Below are positions 1 through 8,103 of a stretch of DNA of 25,236 bases, piece after piece. The notes below the pieces were generated by a model that did no database searches, was not told the DNA's origin, and saw only the letters and a program-made list of their open reading frames with translations. The stretch is from CAYNWK01 sp964400875 (GTDB lineage Bacteria; Chloroflexota; Anaerolineae; Anaerolineales; UBA4823), in assembly GCA_964400875.1 (NCBI GenBank), contig CAYNWK010000059.1:1-25236 (forward strand), written 5' to 3'. A program made the position numbers and the translations under genes. Every line of letters starts with the position of its first letter. Position 1 is the stretch's first letter.

Positions 1-954
1 GAGGTGGGTCTAAGATTACACGCCTCACGCGGCTCGATGAGCCTGGGGGAGAGCCAGGGAGGTTTGCCCCCGGACAGCGTCGTCGAAGATGAATCTACAA
101 TTCTTCACGATTCCCAACGTTTGATCGAAACCTACCACCAGGGAGATACCGGCGCCTACACCCAGATCGTGTTAGCGCCGTGCTCACCCTTCAGCGTGAC
201 GCCGGATCTGATGCGCCAGAGCGCGGCCCTGGCGCGCGAGTACGGCGTGCAGCTGCATACGCACCTGGCCGAGACCAAAGACGAAGAGACCTTTTGCATC
301 GAAGCATTCGGCCACCGTCCGGTCGCGTATATGGAGACCCTGGACTGGATCGGCGACGATGTCTGGTTTGCCCATTCCGTCCATGTCGAAGGACACGAGA
401 TCGAGCTGTACGCTGCCAGCGGGTGTGGCGTGGCGCATTGCCCGAATTCGAACATGCGCCTGGCGTCGGGCATTGCACCGGTCATGGAGATGCTTTCCCG
501 CGGTGTTAAGGTCGGCCTGGGGGTGGACGGATCTGCCAGCAACGACGGCTCGCATCTGATTGAGGAAACCCGCCAGGCGATGTTGGCTGCGCGCGTGCGC
601 GCCGGATTGATGGGCGCTTCGCAATCTGCTGAGGACGCGCCGCCCTTGATGAAAGCGCGCCAGGCGCTGGAGCTCGCCACGCGGGGTGGTGCGGCAGTTT
701 TAGGTCGCATGGATATTGGTTCTCTCGAACCCGGCAAATGTGCCGACTTCTTCGCCGTGGACCTCAATCGGCTGAGTTACGCCGGCGCGCTGTCCGATCC
801 CGCGGCTGCACTGGTTTTTTGCGCTCCGGTGGGCGCTGATTACACCGTCGTGGGCGGTAAGACCGTAGTCAGCGAGGGGCAGCTGCTCACCATCGATCTT
901 CCCAGGCTGATCGAGACTCATAACCGGGCCTCAAGGCGACTGCTGGAGGCTTGA
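1..954 (+). CDS. 8-oxoguanine deaminase (AtzB-type amidohydrolase), 5'-truncated
   Basis: The frame is open from base 1, so the gene starts upstream; about 130-140 N-terminal residues, including the first metal-binding HxH, are missing. A GTG at 4 lies inside the conserved core and is not a credible start. Visible amidohydrolase metal/catalytic motifs are LHTHLAET (His codons at 256 and 262), FAHSVH (His at 373) and VDGSASND (Asp at 526). The core 'RGSMSLGES..GGLPPDSVVEDE' and 'APCSPFSVTP' is, from memory of the family, typical of 8-oxoguanine deaminases and related hydroxyatrazine hydrolases. The family is cytosolic, uses one Zn or Fe, and converts 8-oxoguanine to urate plus ammonia. Placement next to adenine deaminase and a carbamoyltransferase/carbamate kinase set fits purine catabolism. 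E. coli SsnA or guanine deaminase are the alternatives; the motifs favour the 8-oxoguanine group. Confidence 0.85.
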   Translation, partial: EVGLRLHASRGSMSLGESQGGLPPDSVVEDESTILHDSQRLIETYHQGDTGAYTQIVLAPCSPFSVTPDLMRQSAALAREYGVQLHTHLAETKDEETFCIEAFGHRPVAYMETLDWIGDDVWFAHSVHVEGHEIELYAASGCGVAHCPNSNMRLASGIAPVMEMLSRGVKVGLGVDGSASNDGSHLIEETRQAMLAARVRAGLMGASQSAEDAPPLMKARQALELATRGGAAVLGRMDIGSLEPGKCADFFAVDLNRLSYAGALSDPAAALVFCAPVGADYTVVGGKTVVSEGQLLTIDLPRLIETHNRASRRLLEA

Positions 955-1015
955 ACCGAATCATGACTCGCGCCTGCTGCAGCCCGGTTTGGTTTTTTTG
1001 TCTTGGAGAGCGTAT

Positions 1016-2821
1016 ATGACGCGTAACGACTATTCCCAGATCAGCCGCAGCCTGGTGGACGTCGCCATGGGGCGAGAGCCGGCCGATCTGGTCATCCGGG
1101 ACGGTCGCTGGGTCTGCGTCCAGTCGGGGGAAATCATCCTGCACACCGATATCGCTATTAAAGGCGAGCGCATTGCCTACGTTGGCCCCAACGTCGACCA
1201 CACTATTGGGGAGCAAACACAGTCCATCGAAGCGGCCGGCCGGTATTTGATGCCCGGCTTGCTCGATGCGCACATGCATATCGAATCGGGCATGCTGACA
1301 GTGACCGAATTTGCCCGCGCCGTCATCCCTCACGGGACCACGGGCATGTTCGTAGATCCGCACGAGATCGCTAATGTGTTCGGCCTGAAGGGTGTGCGCT
1401 TAATGGTCGACGAAGCGGCTGTCCAGCCGATCCACGTCTGGGTGCAGATGCCTTCTTGTGTGCCCTCCGCGCCTGGCTTGGAGACTCCAGGCGCCAGTAT
1501 TGGACCCGAGGAAGTCGCCGAAGCCATGCGCTGGGAAGGCATCGTTGGGCTGGGCGAGGTTATGAATTTCCCCGGAGTCTATCTGAGCGACGAAAAAATG
1601 CACGCCGAATTGGCAGCCACACGTGCAGCCGGCAAAGTAATCGGCGGCCATTACGCCTCCCCTGACCTGGGTTTACCCTTCCACGGATATGCAGCCGGAG
1701 GGGCAGAGGACGATCACGAGGGCACCCGCATGGAGGACGCCGTTGCCCGGGTGCGCCAGGGCATGAAAGCCATGCTGCGTCTCGGCTCGGCCTGGCACGA
1801 TGTCGCTGAGCCGATTCGAGCGGTTACTGAGCTGGGCCTTGACCCGCGTTATTTCATCCTTTGCACCGACGATACGCACTCGGAGACTCTGGTCAACGAA
1901 GGTCACGTCAACCGCGCGGTAAAAAAAGCGATTTCTGTCGGTCTACCGCCCATAAAGGCCATCCAGATGGCGACCCTGAACACCGCCGAACATTTCGGTC
2001 TTACCCGGGAAGTTGGCCTGATCGCGCCGGGACGCTTTGCGGATATTTTATTGGTCAGCGATCTGCCTTCATTGAGCCTCGATCAGGTCCTGGCCAAGGG
2101 GCGGGTTGTATTCGAGCGTGGAGAGCTGCGGATCGAGCAGCCCGCTTTCCATTACCCCGATTGGGCCACCAATTCGGTGCATTTGGGCCGTGAGCTTTCT
2201 CCGGACGATTTTCGCTTACCAGCTGTCGATAATCCTGGACGGGAGGATGGGAACCTGATCGCCAACGTGATCGGCGTGATCGAAAACCAGGCTCCAACCC
2301 GGCACCTGCGACTTGAAGTGCCGGTAGAGGCGGGTGAGGTAAAGGCGGACATCGCCAGAGACCTCGCCAAGATCGCCCTGGTCGAGCGGCACAAAGGTAG
2401 CGGCGGCGTCCAGGTTGGATTGGTCAGCGGGTTCGGGTTTACCGTCCCTTGTGCAATCGCCTCCACGGTCGCTCACGACAGCCACCATATGATCGTGGTC
2501 GGTACGGACGAGGCGAATATGGCCCAGGCAGCTAATGAGCTGGCCCGTGTGGGCGGTGGGCAGATCGTCGTTCGAGAGGGCCAGGTGATCGGCCTGGTCG
2601 AACTGCCCATCGCCGGGTTGATGTCCGACCAGCGCGCGGAAGTGGTCGCCGGGAAGGCTGCCACAGTGCTGGAGGGCTTCCGCGCCTGCGGTTCGAAATT
2701 GAACAGCCCGAATATGCAGTTGAGCTTACTGGCGCTTGTGGTCATCCCCGAGCTGCGCATCTCCGACCTCGGATTGGTAGATGTGACCAGGTTTGATTTC
2801 ATCCCAGTGTTGGAGGGTTGA
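1016..2821 (+). CDS. ade: adenine deaminase
   Basis: This 601-residue protein has the length and architecture of bacterial adenine deaminase (adenine to hypoxanthine plus ammonia; binuclear Fe/Mn amidohydrolase). Motifs are DAHMHIES (His86, His88), FVDPHEIANV (Asp114, His116, Glu117), GLGEVMNFPG (Glu181), DDHEGT (His234) and CTDDTHSE (Asp285/286). The C-terminal part (about 400-601) is the domain special to this family, with 'KIALVERHKGSGG' and 'VVPELR'-like segments ('SLLALVVIPELRISDLGLVD'). The start is ATG 1016, preceded by GGAGAG at 1005-1010; an upstream in-frame TTG at 989 would add nine unsupported residues and has no ribosome site. The gene begins 61 bases after the 8-oxoguanine deaminase and ends 5 bases before the GntR regulator, so they are probably co-transcribed. 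Confidence 0.93.
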   Translation: MTRNDYSQISRSLVDVAMGREPADLVIRDGRWVCVQSGEIILHTDIAIKGERIAYVGPNVDHTIGEQTQSIEAAGRYLMPGLLDAHMHIESGMLTVTEFARAVIPHGTTGMFVDPHEIANVFGLKGVRLMVDEAAVQPIHVWVQMPSCVPSAPGLETPGASIGPEEVAEAMRWEGIVGLGEVMNFPGVYLSDEKMHAELAATRAAGKVIGGHYASPDLGLPFHGYAAGGAEDDHEGTRMEDAVARVRQGMKAMLRLGSAWHDVAEPIRAVTELGLDPRYFILCTDDTHSETLVNEGHVNRAVKKAISVGLPPIKAIQMATLNTAEHFGLTREVGLIAPGRFADILLVSDLPSLSLDQVLAKGRVVFERGELRIEQPAFHYPDWATNSVHLGRELSPDDFRLPAVDNPGREDGNLIANVIGVIENQAPTRHLRLEVPVEAGEVKADIARDLAKIALVERHKGSGGVQVGLVSGFGFTVPCAIASTVAHDSHHMIVVGTDEANMAQAANELARVGGGQIVVREGQVIGLVELPIAGLMSDQRAEVVAGKAATVLEGFRACGSKLNSPNMQLSLLALVVIPELRISDLGLVDVTRFDFIPVLEG

Positions 2822-2826
2822 GAGAA

Positions 2827-3549
2827 ATGGCCAACGCCAGCGCAGCCCAGCGGTTGCACGAAGACCTTAACCTGATTATCAACACAGCTGATCCGGGTGA
2901 ACAGCTGCCTTCTGAGCCGGTTTTGGCTCAACAGCTGGGTGTATCCCGCGCCACCCTGCGGGAGGCGATGCGCACCTTCGAAACACAGGGCCTGATCAGC
3001 CGACGGCAGGGCATTGGGACATTCGTGCTGCGCCCGGCCAACGTGATCGAGAGCGGGTTGGAAGTGCTGGAAAGCATCGAATCCCAGGCGCAGTCGATCG
3101 GCTTACCGGTGAACTTTGGCGAACTGGACATGGTATGCCGTCCGGCAAAAGCTGGTGAAGCTGAGGCGCTGGGTCTGGGAGAAGGCGAAAAGATCACGCA
3201 GATCTCCCGTGTGATCCTGGCTGAAGAGCGGCCGGTGGCTTACCTGATCGACACACTCCCTGTACAGGTGCTCACCTGTGATGAGATCGAGGCAGATTTT
3301 TCCGGTTCAGTCCTGGATCTATTGCTTAAGCGCGGCGATCCAGCCCTGGTCAGTTCTCGCTGCGAGATCAACGCGGTGGCGGCGAGTTCGGACATCGCGC
3401 GGATGCTTAACCTGCAGCGCGGCGATGCTTTGCTGCGTTTCGTCTCCAGCCTGTACGATCTCAGCGGTAAGGTGGTGGATTATTCGTTGAGCTATTTTAT
3501 CCCCGGGTATTTTCGTTTTCACGTCGTACGTCAAGTCGTCGGTTTGTAA
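2827..3549 (+). CDS. GntR-family (HutC/UTRA) transcriptional regulator
   Basis: 240 residues from ATG 2827; GGAGGG at 2812-2817, inside the end of adenine deaminase, is the ribosome site. Residues about 8-70 form the GntR winged helix, with the classic 'PGEQLPSEPVLAQQLGVSRA' and 'LREAM..FETQGLISRRQGIGTFV' pattern. Residues about 95-235 look like a UTRA ligand-binding domain: 'KITQISRVILAEERPVAYLID' early on and 'VVDYSLSYFIPGYFRFHV' at the end. HutC-type regulators bind small effectors and usually repress the adjacent catabolic operon. Its position between adenine deaminase and the carbamoyltransferases suggests that a purine or a breakdown product is the effector; that is inference. A TTG at 2818 is an alternative start overlapping the previous stop. 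Confidence 0.88.
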   Translation: MANASAAQRLHEDLNLIINTADPGEQLPSEPVLAQQLGVSRATLREAMRTFETQGLISRRQGIGTFVLRPANVIESGLEVLESIESQAQSIGLPVNFGELDMVCRPAKAGEAEALGLGEGEKITQISRVILAEERPVAYLIDTLPVQVLTCDEIEADFSGSVLDLLLKRGDPALVSSRCEINAVAASSDIARMLNLQRGDALLRFVSSLYDLSGKVVDYSLSYFIPGYFRFHVVRQVVGL

Positions 3550-3644
3550 CTCACACTTTGAGAAGCGAGCCCCAGAGTTGGGTTTGAGAAACATGGTCGG
3601 CAGCGCGCTCATCGAGTTCAATCAAACAAAAGGAGAACATTCCA

Positions 3645-4595
3645 ATGCGTAGTTTTAGTGGCAGAGACATCCTATCGTTGAAAGAGTTTGGCAGGGAGGA
3701 ATACTTCCGCGTCTTCGAGGTCGCCGATCGCCTGGCGCCTTATGCCAGGGACCGGCAGAACACTGACCTCCTGGCTGAGAAGACCCTGGTGACCGCCTTC
3801 TACCAACCGAGCACCCGCACACGCTTAGCTCACGAGGCTGCGATGCACCGTTTGGGGGGCCACGTGCTCGGCTTTGCCGATGCGAAAATGACCCGCGCGG
3901 GCGACTTTTACCAGGAGTCGATCAAAGACACGGTGCGGATGCTGGAGTTCTACGGGGATGTGCTGGTGATGCGCCATTTTCAGCAAGGTGCGCCCCACGA
4001 AGCCGCTCGTTGGGCCAGCATCCCGGTGATTAACGCCGGCGATGGTTGGGGGGAGCACCCGACCCAGGTACTCACCGATCTTTACACGATCAACGGCGAG
4101 TTCGGCCGCCTCGACGGCTTGAAGTTCTTGTTGATCGGCGATATGCGCATGCGCACCATGCACAGCATGTCCTATGCGATGAGCCAATTTGACATCGACG
4201 CTTATTATGTATCACCCCCGGAAATGAGTTTGACCGACGATTTCAAGCAGGAGCTGTCCGTTCTGAACTTGAATTTTAAGGAGATCGAACACGTCGAGCA
4301 GGCCATCGCCGAAGCCGACGTGATCTACATGGAGCCCGTCGTGCAGCCCGATTACACCAAGTCGCGCGACGAGCGCACCGGCGAGGAAGGCCAGACCCCG
4401 GCGAATTATAAAGTCACCAAAGCGCTTCTGCGCAAGGCCAAACAAAACGCCATTGTGCTGCATTCATTGCCGCGCATGGATGAACTGCCGGAAGAGGTAG
4501 ATGCCACTCGCCATCAACGCTACTGGATTGAGGCCTTTAACGGCGTCGTCATGCGCATGTCCTTGCTGGCGCTGGTCTTAGGGGCCATGGAATAA
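3645..4595 (+). CDS. aspartate carbamoyltransferase-like enzyme, probably not aspartate-specific
   Basis: 316 residues, the usual length of an ATCase catalytic chain, with AGGAG at 3631-3635. The carbamoyl-phosphate half is intact: PSTRTR (55-60), Arg110-His111, and HPTQ (138-141) in 'INAGDGWGEHPTQVLTDLYTI'. The C-terminal 'LHSLPRMDEL' matches ATCase HPLPRVDE except Pro to Ser. The amino-acid half differs. By eye-alignment to E. coli PyrB, the 80s-loop lysine (Lys84) position is Tyr89 in 'FYQESIKDT' and the Arg229 position is Pro231 in 'YMEPVVQ', while Arg170 matches Arg167. No dihydroorotase or other pyr gene is adjacent. With the YgeW-like enzyme 13 bases downstream and carbamate kinase after it, a catabolic role (a carbamoyl compound plus phosphate giving carbamoyl phosphate) is more likely than pyrimidine synthesis. 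The real substrate is unknown. Confidence 0.82.
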   Translation: MRSFSGRDILSLKEFGREEYFRVFEVADRLAPYARDRQNTDLLAEKTLVTAFYQPSTRTRLAHEAAMHRLGGHVLGFADAKMTRAGDFYQESIKDTVRMLEFYGDVLVMRHFQQGAPHEAARWASIPVINAGDGWGEHPTQVLTDLYTINGEFGRLDGLKFLLIGDMRMRTMHSMSYAMSQFDIDAYYVSPPEMSLTDDFKQELSVLNLNFKEIEHVEQAIAEADVIYMEPVVQPDYTKSRDERTGEEGQTPANYKVTKALLRKAKQNAIVLHSLPRMDELPEEVDATRHQRYWIEAFNGVVMRMSLLALVLGAME

Positions 4596-4608
4596 GGAGG
4601 GTCGAACG

Positions 4609-5589
4609 ATGCAAACCGATCTTCGCGGCCGAGATTTAATCGGCGACCTGGATTTCAGTAAAGAAGAAGTCGAGACGGTTCTTGACGTGGCCTTCGACCT
4701 CAAACGCAAGCGCGCTCTGGGCGAGTCCCACGCCTACCTGCGGGATAAAGTGCTGGCGATGCTTTTCTTCTTTTCGAGCACCCGCACGCGCGGATCTTTT
4801 GAGGCTGGCATGGCACAGTTGGGCGGACATGCCGCCTTCATAGAGAGCCGCACCACCCAGATATCCCACGGCGATACGGAAAAAGAGATGGGCGAGATTT
4901 TTGGGCGCTATTTTGACGGCATTGCTATCCGCCACGTGGACTGGGGAGTCGGCAACCGATATCTAAACTTCGTTGCAGAAGCTTCCCGCGTGCCGGTGCT
5001 CAACATGCAGTGCGAGATCTACCATCCTTTCCAGATCCTGGCTGACCTGATGACCATCATTGAGAAGAAGGGCCGGGATTTGCGCCGCAAAAAGATGGTG
5101 GTTTCGTGGGCATACGCTTCATCCTATCTCAAGCCGATCTCTGTGCCCCAATCGCTCATTCTGCAGATGCCCCGCTTTGGGCTCGACGTCGTGTTGGCTC
5201 ACCCACCGGAATTCCAGCTCATGCCCGAGATCATGGACCAGGCTAAAGAGCAGGCGCGACGCTTCAATACCGGATTTGAAGTGGTTGACGACATGCGCGC
5301 CGCGTTCAAGGACGCCGACGTTATCTATGCCAAATCTTGGGGACCGCTGTTGACCACCAAAGACCCGGATGAAGGCAAGCAGATTCAGGACCGGTACGCG
5401 GACTGGATCACCGACCAGGCGAAGATGTCCCTGGCAAAAGAAGATGCCATCTATATGCACCCGCTTCCCGCCGACCGCAACATCGAGGTCACCGACGAGG
5501 TCATGGATGGGCCGAACTCGGTTGTTTACGATGAAGCGGAAAACCGCTTGCACGCCCAAAAAGCCGTCATGGCTCTAACGTTGAGGTGA
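4609..5589 (+). CDS. ygeW: YgeW-like knotted carbamoyltransferase
   Basis: 326 residues; AGGAGG at 4595-4600 gives a very strong start at ATG 4609. Carbamoyl-phosphate motifs: SSTRTR (56-61), Arg108-His109 and HPFQ (139-142, where OTCases have HPCQ and ATCases HPTQ). The second domain carries 'SWAYASSYLKPISVPQS' (166-182), 'LDVVLAHPPEF' and 'AKSWGP' (241-246), which I recognise from E. coli YgeW and from the knotted acetyl/succinyl-ornithine carbamoyltransferases. HPLPAD (284-289) and 'DEAENRLHAQKAVMALTL' close the chain. E. coli YgeW is about 396 residues, so this one is shorter, lacking an insert and tail. In E. coli ygeW sits in the anaerobic purine/urate cluster beside ygeX, hyuA and yqeA; carbamate kinase and a hydantoinase are also present here. 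Its amino substrate is not established. Confidence 0.83.
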   Translation: MQTDLRGRDLIGDLDFSKEEVETVLDVAFDLKRKRALGESHAYLRDKVLAMLFFFSSTRTRGSFEAGMAQLGGHAAFIESRTTQISHGDTEKEMGEIFGRYFDGIAIRHVDWGVGNRYLNFVAEASRVPVLNMQCEIYHPFQILADLMTIIEKKGRDLRRKKMVVSWAYASSYLKPISVPQSLILQMPRFGLDVVLAHPPEFQLMPEIMDQAKEQARRFNTGFEVVDDMRAAFKDADVIYAKSWGPLLTTKDPDEGKQIQDRYADWITDQAKMSLAKEDAIYMHPLPADRNIEVTDEVMDGPNSVVYDEAENRLHAQKAVMALTLR

Positions 5590-5593
5590 TCCG

Positions 5594-6550
5594 ATGTCCG
5601 AGAAGAAAATCGCCGTCGTCGCCGTCGGCGGGAACTCGCTGATCAGCGATAAAGCGCATCAAACCGTCGAGGATCAATATCAGGCAGCCAAGGATACTAC
5701 CTACCATATCGCCGACATGATTGAAGCCGGTTGGGACGTCGCCCTGACCCATGGCAACGGCCCACAGGTAGGTTTTATCCTGCGCCGCTCCGAGATCGCC
5801 CACAAAACCGAAGGGATGCACGAGGTTCCCCTGGATGTATGCGGCGCGGACACGCAAGGCGCGATCGGTTACGCGCTGCAGCAAACCCTGCAGAATGAGC
5901 TGTATCGCCGCGGGGTGAAAAAACGCTGTGCAACTGTCATCACCCAGGTCTTGGTTGACAAACAGGATCCGGCGTTTATGAATCCGAGCAAGCCGATCGG
6001 CGGATTCATGGATGAAGATGAAGCCTCGCACCGGGCGAAGGAGTACGGCTGGACGGTCGTCGAAGATGCCGGAAGGGGCTGGCGCAGGGTCGTACCTTCG
6101 CCGATGCCCCAAGAGGTGGTCGAGCTCGAATCAATCCAGACATTGATCGACGCCGGCGTGATCGTGATCACGGTTGGCGGAGGCGGCATCCCGGTCGTGG
6201 ATCAGGGCGAAGGCGAATATCGCGGCGTCGCCGCCGTGATCGACAAGGATTTTGCCAGCGGCCTGCTGGCTACGGCGATCGGCGCCGATATGTTCCTGAT
6301 CTCCACCGCGGTCGAAAAAGTCGCCCTCAATTTTGGAAAACCCGATCAAAAATGGGTCGACCGGATGACGTTGGGCGAGGCTAAAGGGTATCTAGAGGAA
6401 GGAGTCCACTTTGCTAAGGGCTCAATGGCTCCCAAGATTAGGAGCATCATCCGGTTTTTGGAGCAGGGCGGGAAGCAGGCCCTGATCACAAACCCGGAAA
6501 ACATCTCGCGCGCTTTGGAGGGAGAGACCGGCACCTTGATCGTCCCTTAG
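5594..6550 (+). CDS. arcC: carbamate kinase
   Basis: 318 residues, close to the family norm of about 310. Motifs of the amino-acid-kinase fold carbamate kinase are present: VAVGGNSLI (9-17), HGNGPQVG (53-60), RRVVPSP (164-170), GGGGIP (195-200), DKD (217-219) and the final 'EGETGTLIVP'. The enzyme makes ATP from ADP and carbamoyl phosphate, releasing carbamate (CO2 plus ammonia). The start is 4 bases after the YgeW-like stop, with GAGGTGAT at 5583-5590 as ribosome site, so the carbamoyltransferases and kinase are probably translated as a unit. It is the energy-yielding end of the proposed pathway, equivalent to yqeA in the E. coli purine cluster. No arginine deiminase gene is seen nearby, so an ordinary ADI operon is unlikely. 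Confidence 0.94.
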   Translation: MSEKKIAVVAVGGNSLISDKAHQTVEDQYQAAKDTTYHIADMIEAGWDVALTHGNGPQVGFILRRSEIAHKTEGMHEVPLDVCGADTQGAIGYALQQTLQNELYRRGVKKRCATVITQVLVDKQDPAFMNPSKPIGGFMDEDEASHRAKEYGWTVVEDAGRGWRRVVPSPMPQEVVELESIQTLIDAGVIVITVGGGGIPVVDQGEGEYRGVAAVIDKDFASGLLATAIGADMFLISTAVEKVALNFGKPDQKWVDRMTLGEAKGYLEEGVHFAKGSMAPKIRSIIRFLEQGGKQALITNPENISRALEGETGTLIVP

Positions 6551-6587
6551 GATGGCTTCAACGATTAATGATTATGCCTGGTCCCTT

Positions 6588-6602
6588 AGGGTAAAATACC
6601 CT
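6588..6602. promoter_or_regulatory. 15-bp palindrome over a possible -10 box before the ABC transporter operon
   Basis: AGGGTAAAATACCCT is a perfect inverted repeat (6-bp arms, AAA centre) in the 89-base gap between carbamate kinase and the first ATPase gene. It contains TAAAAT at 6592-6597, a 5/6 match to a -10 box; no good -35 is visible. A 10-base direct repeat, GTCCCTTAGG, flanks it at 6542-6551 and 6581-6590. This could be a regulator operator overlapping a promoter; whether the GntR protein upstream binds here cannot be told from sequence. Confidence 0.35.
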
Positions 6603-6639
6603 CCGAGGTTCGCGAGCTCAGGCCTAAACCGAGAGAACA

Positions 6640-8103
6640 ATGCAAATAGAACTGCGTGAAATTCGCAAGTACTTTGGACCGGTTAAAGCCAATGACGGCA
6701 TCAGCCTGGTGCTGGAAGAGGGCCATATCTACGGGCTGTTGGGGGAAAATGGTGCGGGTAAAAGCACCTTGATGAAGATCCTCTCCGGTTACCAGCCGCC
6801 GGACAGCGGTGAGATTTTAATTAACGGGCAGTCGGTGACGTTCGACTCGCCTGCCCAGGCGTTAGACCACGGAATCGGTATGCTTTACCAGGATCCGCTG
6901 GATTTCCCGCCTTTCCGCATCATCGAAAATTACTTGCTAGGGCGTCCGGGCGGATTTCTGCTCGACTATAAATCCGCTGAGGCGGAATTGCGCGATTTAG
7001 CCCGGCGCTACAGTTTCGAACTGGATTTTAACGCGCACGTCGATAGTCTATCGTTAGGAGAGCGGCAGCAGCTGGAATTAATCCGTTTGCTGGCCGGTGG
7101 GGCGGAACTGCTCATCCTCGACGAGCCCACCACCGGTATCAGTGCCGAGCAGAAAGAGAAGCTATTCGGCTCGATACGTAAACTCGCCCGCGAGGAAGGC
7201 AAGATCCTGATCCTGGTGTCCCATAAGCTGGATGAAGTGCAGGAATTGTGCGGGCATGCTTACGTGCTGCATAGAGGTAAACTGGTTGGAGAGTCTCAAG
7301 TGCCGTGCAGCAATGAGGTATTGGTCGATTTAATGTTCGACGAGCTGCCGCCACGAACTGAACGGGCTCCCTTTGAGCTTAAAGAACCCGCGCTGGAGAT
7401 CAATGATCTGTCCATAAAAACTTATCGTATGACGGTGGACGGTTTAAACCTGTCGATCCGCAAGGGCGAAGTCTTTGGACTTGCCGGATTAGAAGGCAGC
7501 GGTCAGGAGCTGCTTATGCAAACCTGTGCAGGGTTGCAGCAGCCTGCCGGGGGCCGGATTCGGATTCACGGCAAAGACGTTACCGGCTGGTCTTATCACC
7601 GCATGCAGGCGGAGGACGTTGCATATATGCCCGCCGGTCGTTTGGAGGCCGGGCTGGTGGCAGGACTTTCGCTCACCGAACACGTGGTGCTGGCGCAGCC
7701 GGAACACGAATTCCTGGTCGATTGGCCGACCGCACGGGAGGAAACAGCAGCCCGGATCGAGCATTACCAGATCGTGGGAGCTCCGCATTCCACGGCGGAT
7801 GCACTCTCCGGCGGCAACCAGCAGCGCTTGCTATTCGCCCTGTTGAAGACCCCCTTGAAACTAATCTTGTTGGAGCATCCAACCCGCGGGTTGGACGTCC
7901 GGTCGGCGAATTGGATCTGGGAGACGCTGTACAGGCGCAGGGAGGCGGGTACGGCCATCATTTTTATGTCGGCCGATCTCGATGAGATCGTCGAACGCAG
8001 CGACCGGATCGCCGTGTTCTCGGGCGGAAAGATGTCACGCATCGTGGAGGCCAAGGACACTTCGGTGGAAGAGCTCGGTCACCTGATCGGAGGCCAGCAG
8101 TGA
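6640..8103 (+). CDS. ABC transporter ATP-binding protein, nucleoside/purine type (transporter A)
   Basis: 487 residues holding two ABC cassettes, as in the ribose/BMP-associated (YufO-like) group. First cassette: Walker A GENGAGKS (35-42), signature LSLGERQQ (137-144), Walker B LLILDE (157-162), switch His195. Second cassette: the Walker A lysine is replaced (GLEGSGQE, Gln289), the signature LSGGNQQ is kept (389-395) and Walker B is degenerate (LILLEHPTRGLD). This asymmetry is normal for the family: one competent and one degenerate ATP site. It is cytoplasmic and drives the two following permeases. The ATG at 6640 has only a weak ribosome site (GAGAG, 6631-6635). The stop overlaps the next start by 4 bases. 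Confidence 0.92.
   Translation: MQIELREIRKYFGPVKANDGISLVLEEGHIYGLLGENGAGKSTLMKILSGYQPPDSGEILINGQSVTFDSPAQALDHGIGMLYQDPLDFPPFRIIENYLLGRPGGFLLDYKSAEAELRDLARRYSFELDFNAHVDSLSLGERQQLELIRLLAGGAELLILDEPTTGISAEQKEKLFGSIRKLAREEGKILILVSHKLDEVQELCGHAYVLHRGKLVGESQVPCSNEVLVDLMFDELPPRTERAPFELKEPALEINDLSIKTYRMTVDGLNLSIRKGEVFGLAGLEGSGQELLMQTCAGLQQPAGGRIRIHGKDVTGWSYHRMQAEDVAYMPAGRLEAGLVAGLSLTEHVVLAQPEHEFLVDWPTAREETAARIEHYQIVGAPHSTADALSGGNQQRLLFALLKTPLKLILLEHPTRGLDVRSANWIWETLYRRREAGTAIIFMSADLDEIVERSDRIAVFSGGKMSRIVEAKDTSVEELGHLIGGQQ

Noticed and set aside
990..1000. T-rich tract after the 8-oxoguanine deaminase gene as a terminator
   Set aside because: No stable hairpin precedes the T-run, so an intrinsic terminator is not supported.
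989..1015. Upstream TTG start for adenine deaminase
   Set aside because: ATG 1016 has GGAGAG at proper spacing and fits the family; the TTG has no ribosome site and adds an unrelated hydrophobic stretch.
3645..4595. Housekeeping pyrB for pyrimidine synthesis
   Set aside because: No pyrimidine-synthesis gene is adjacent and two aspartate-binding positions appear changed; kept only as a possibility.
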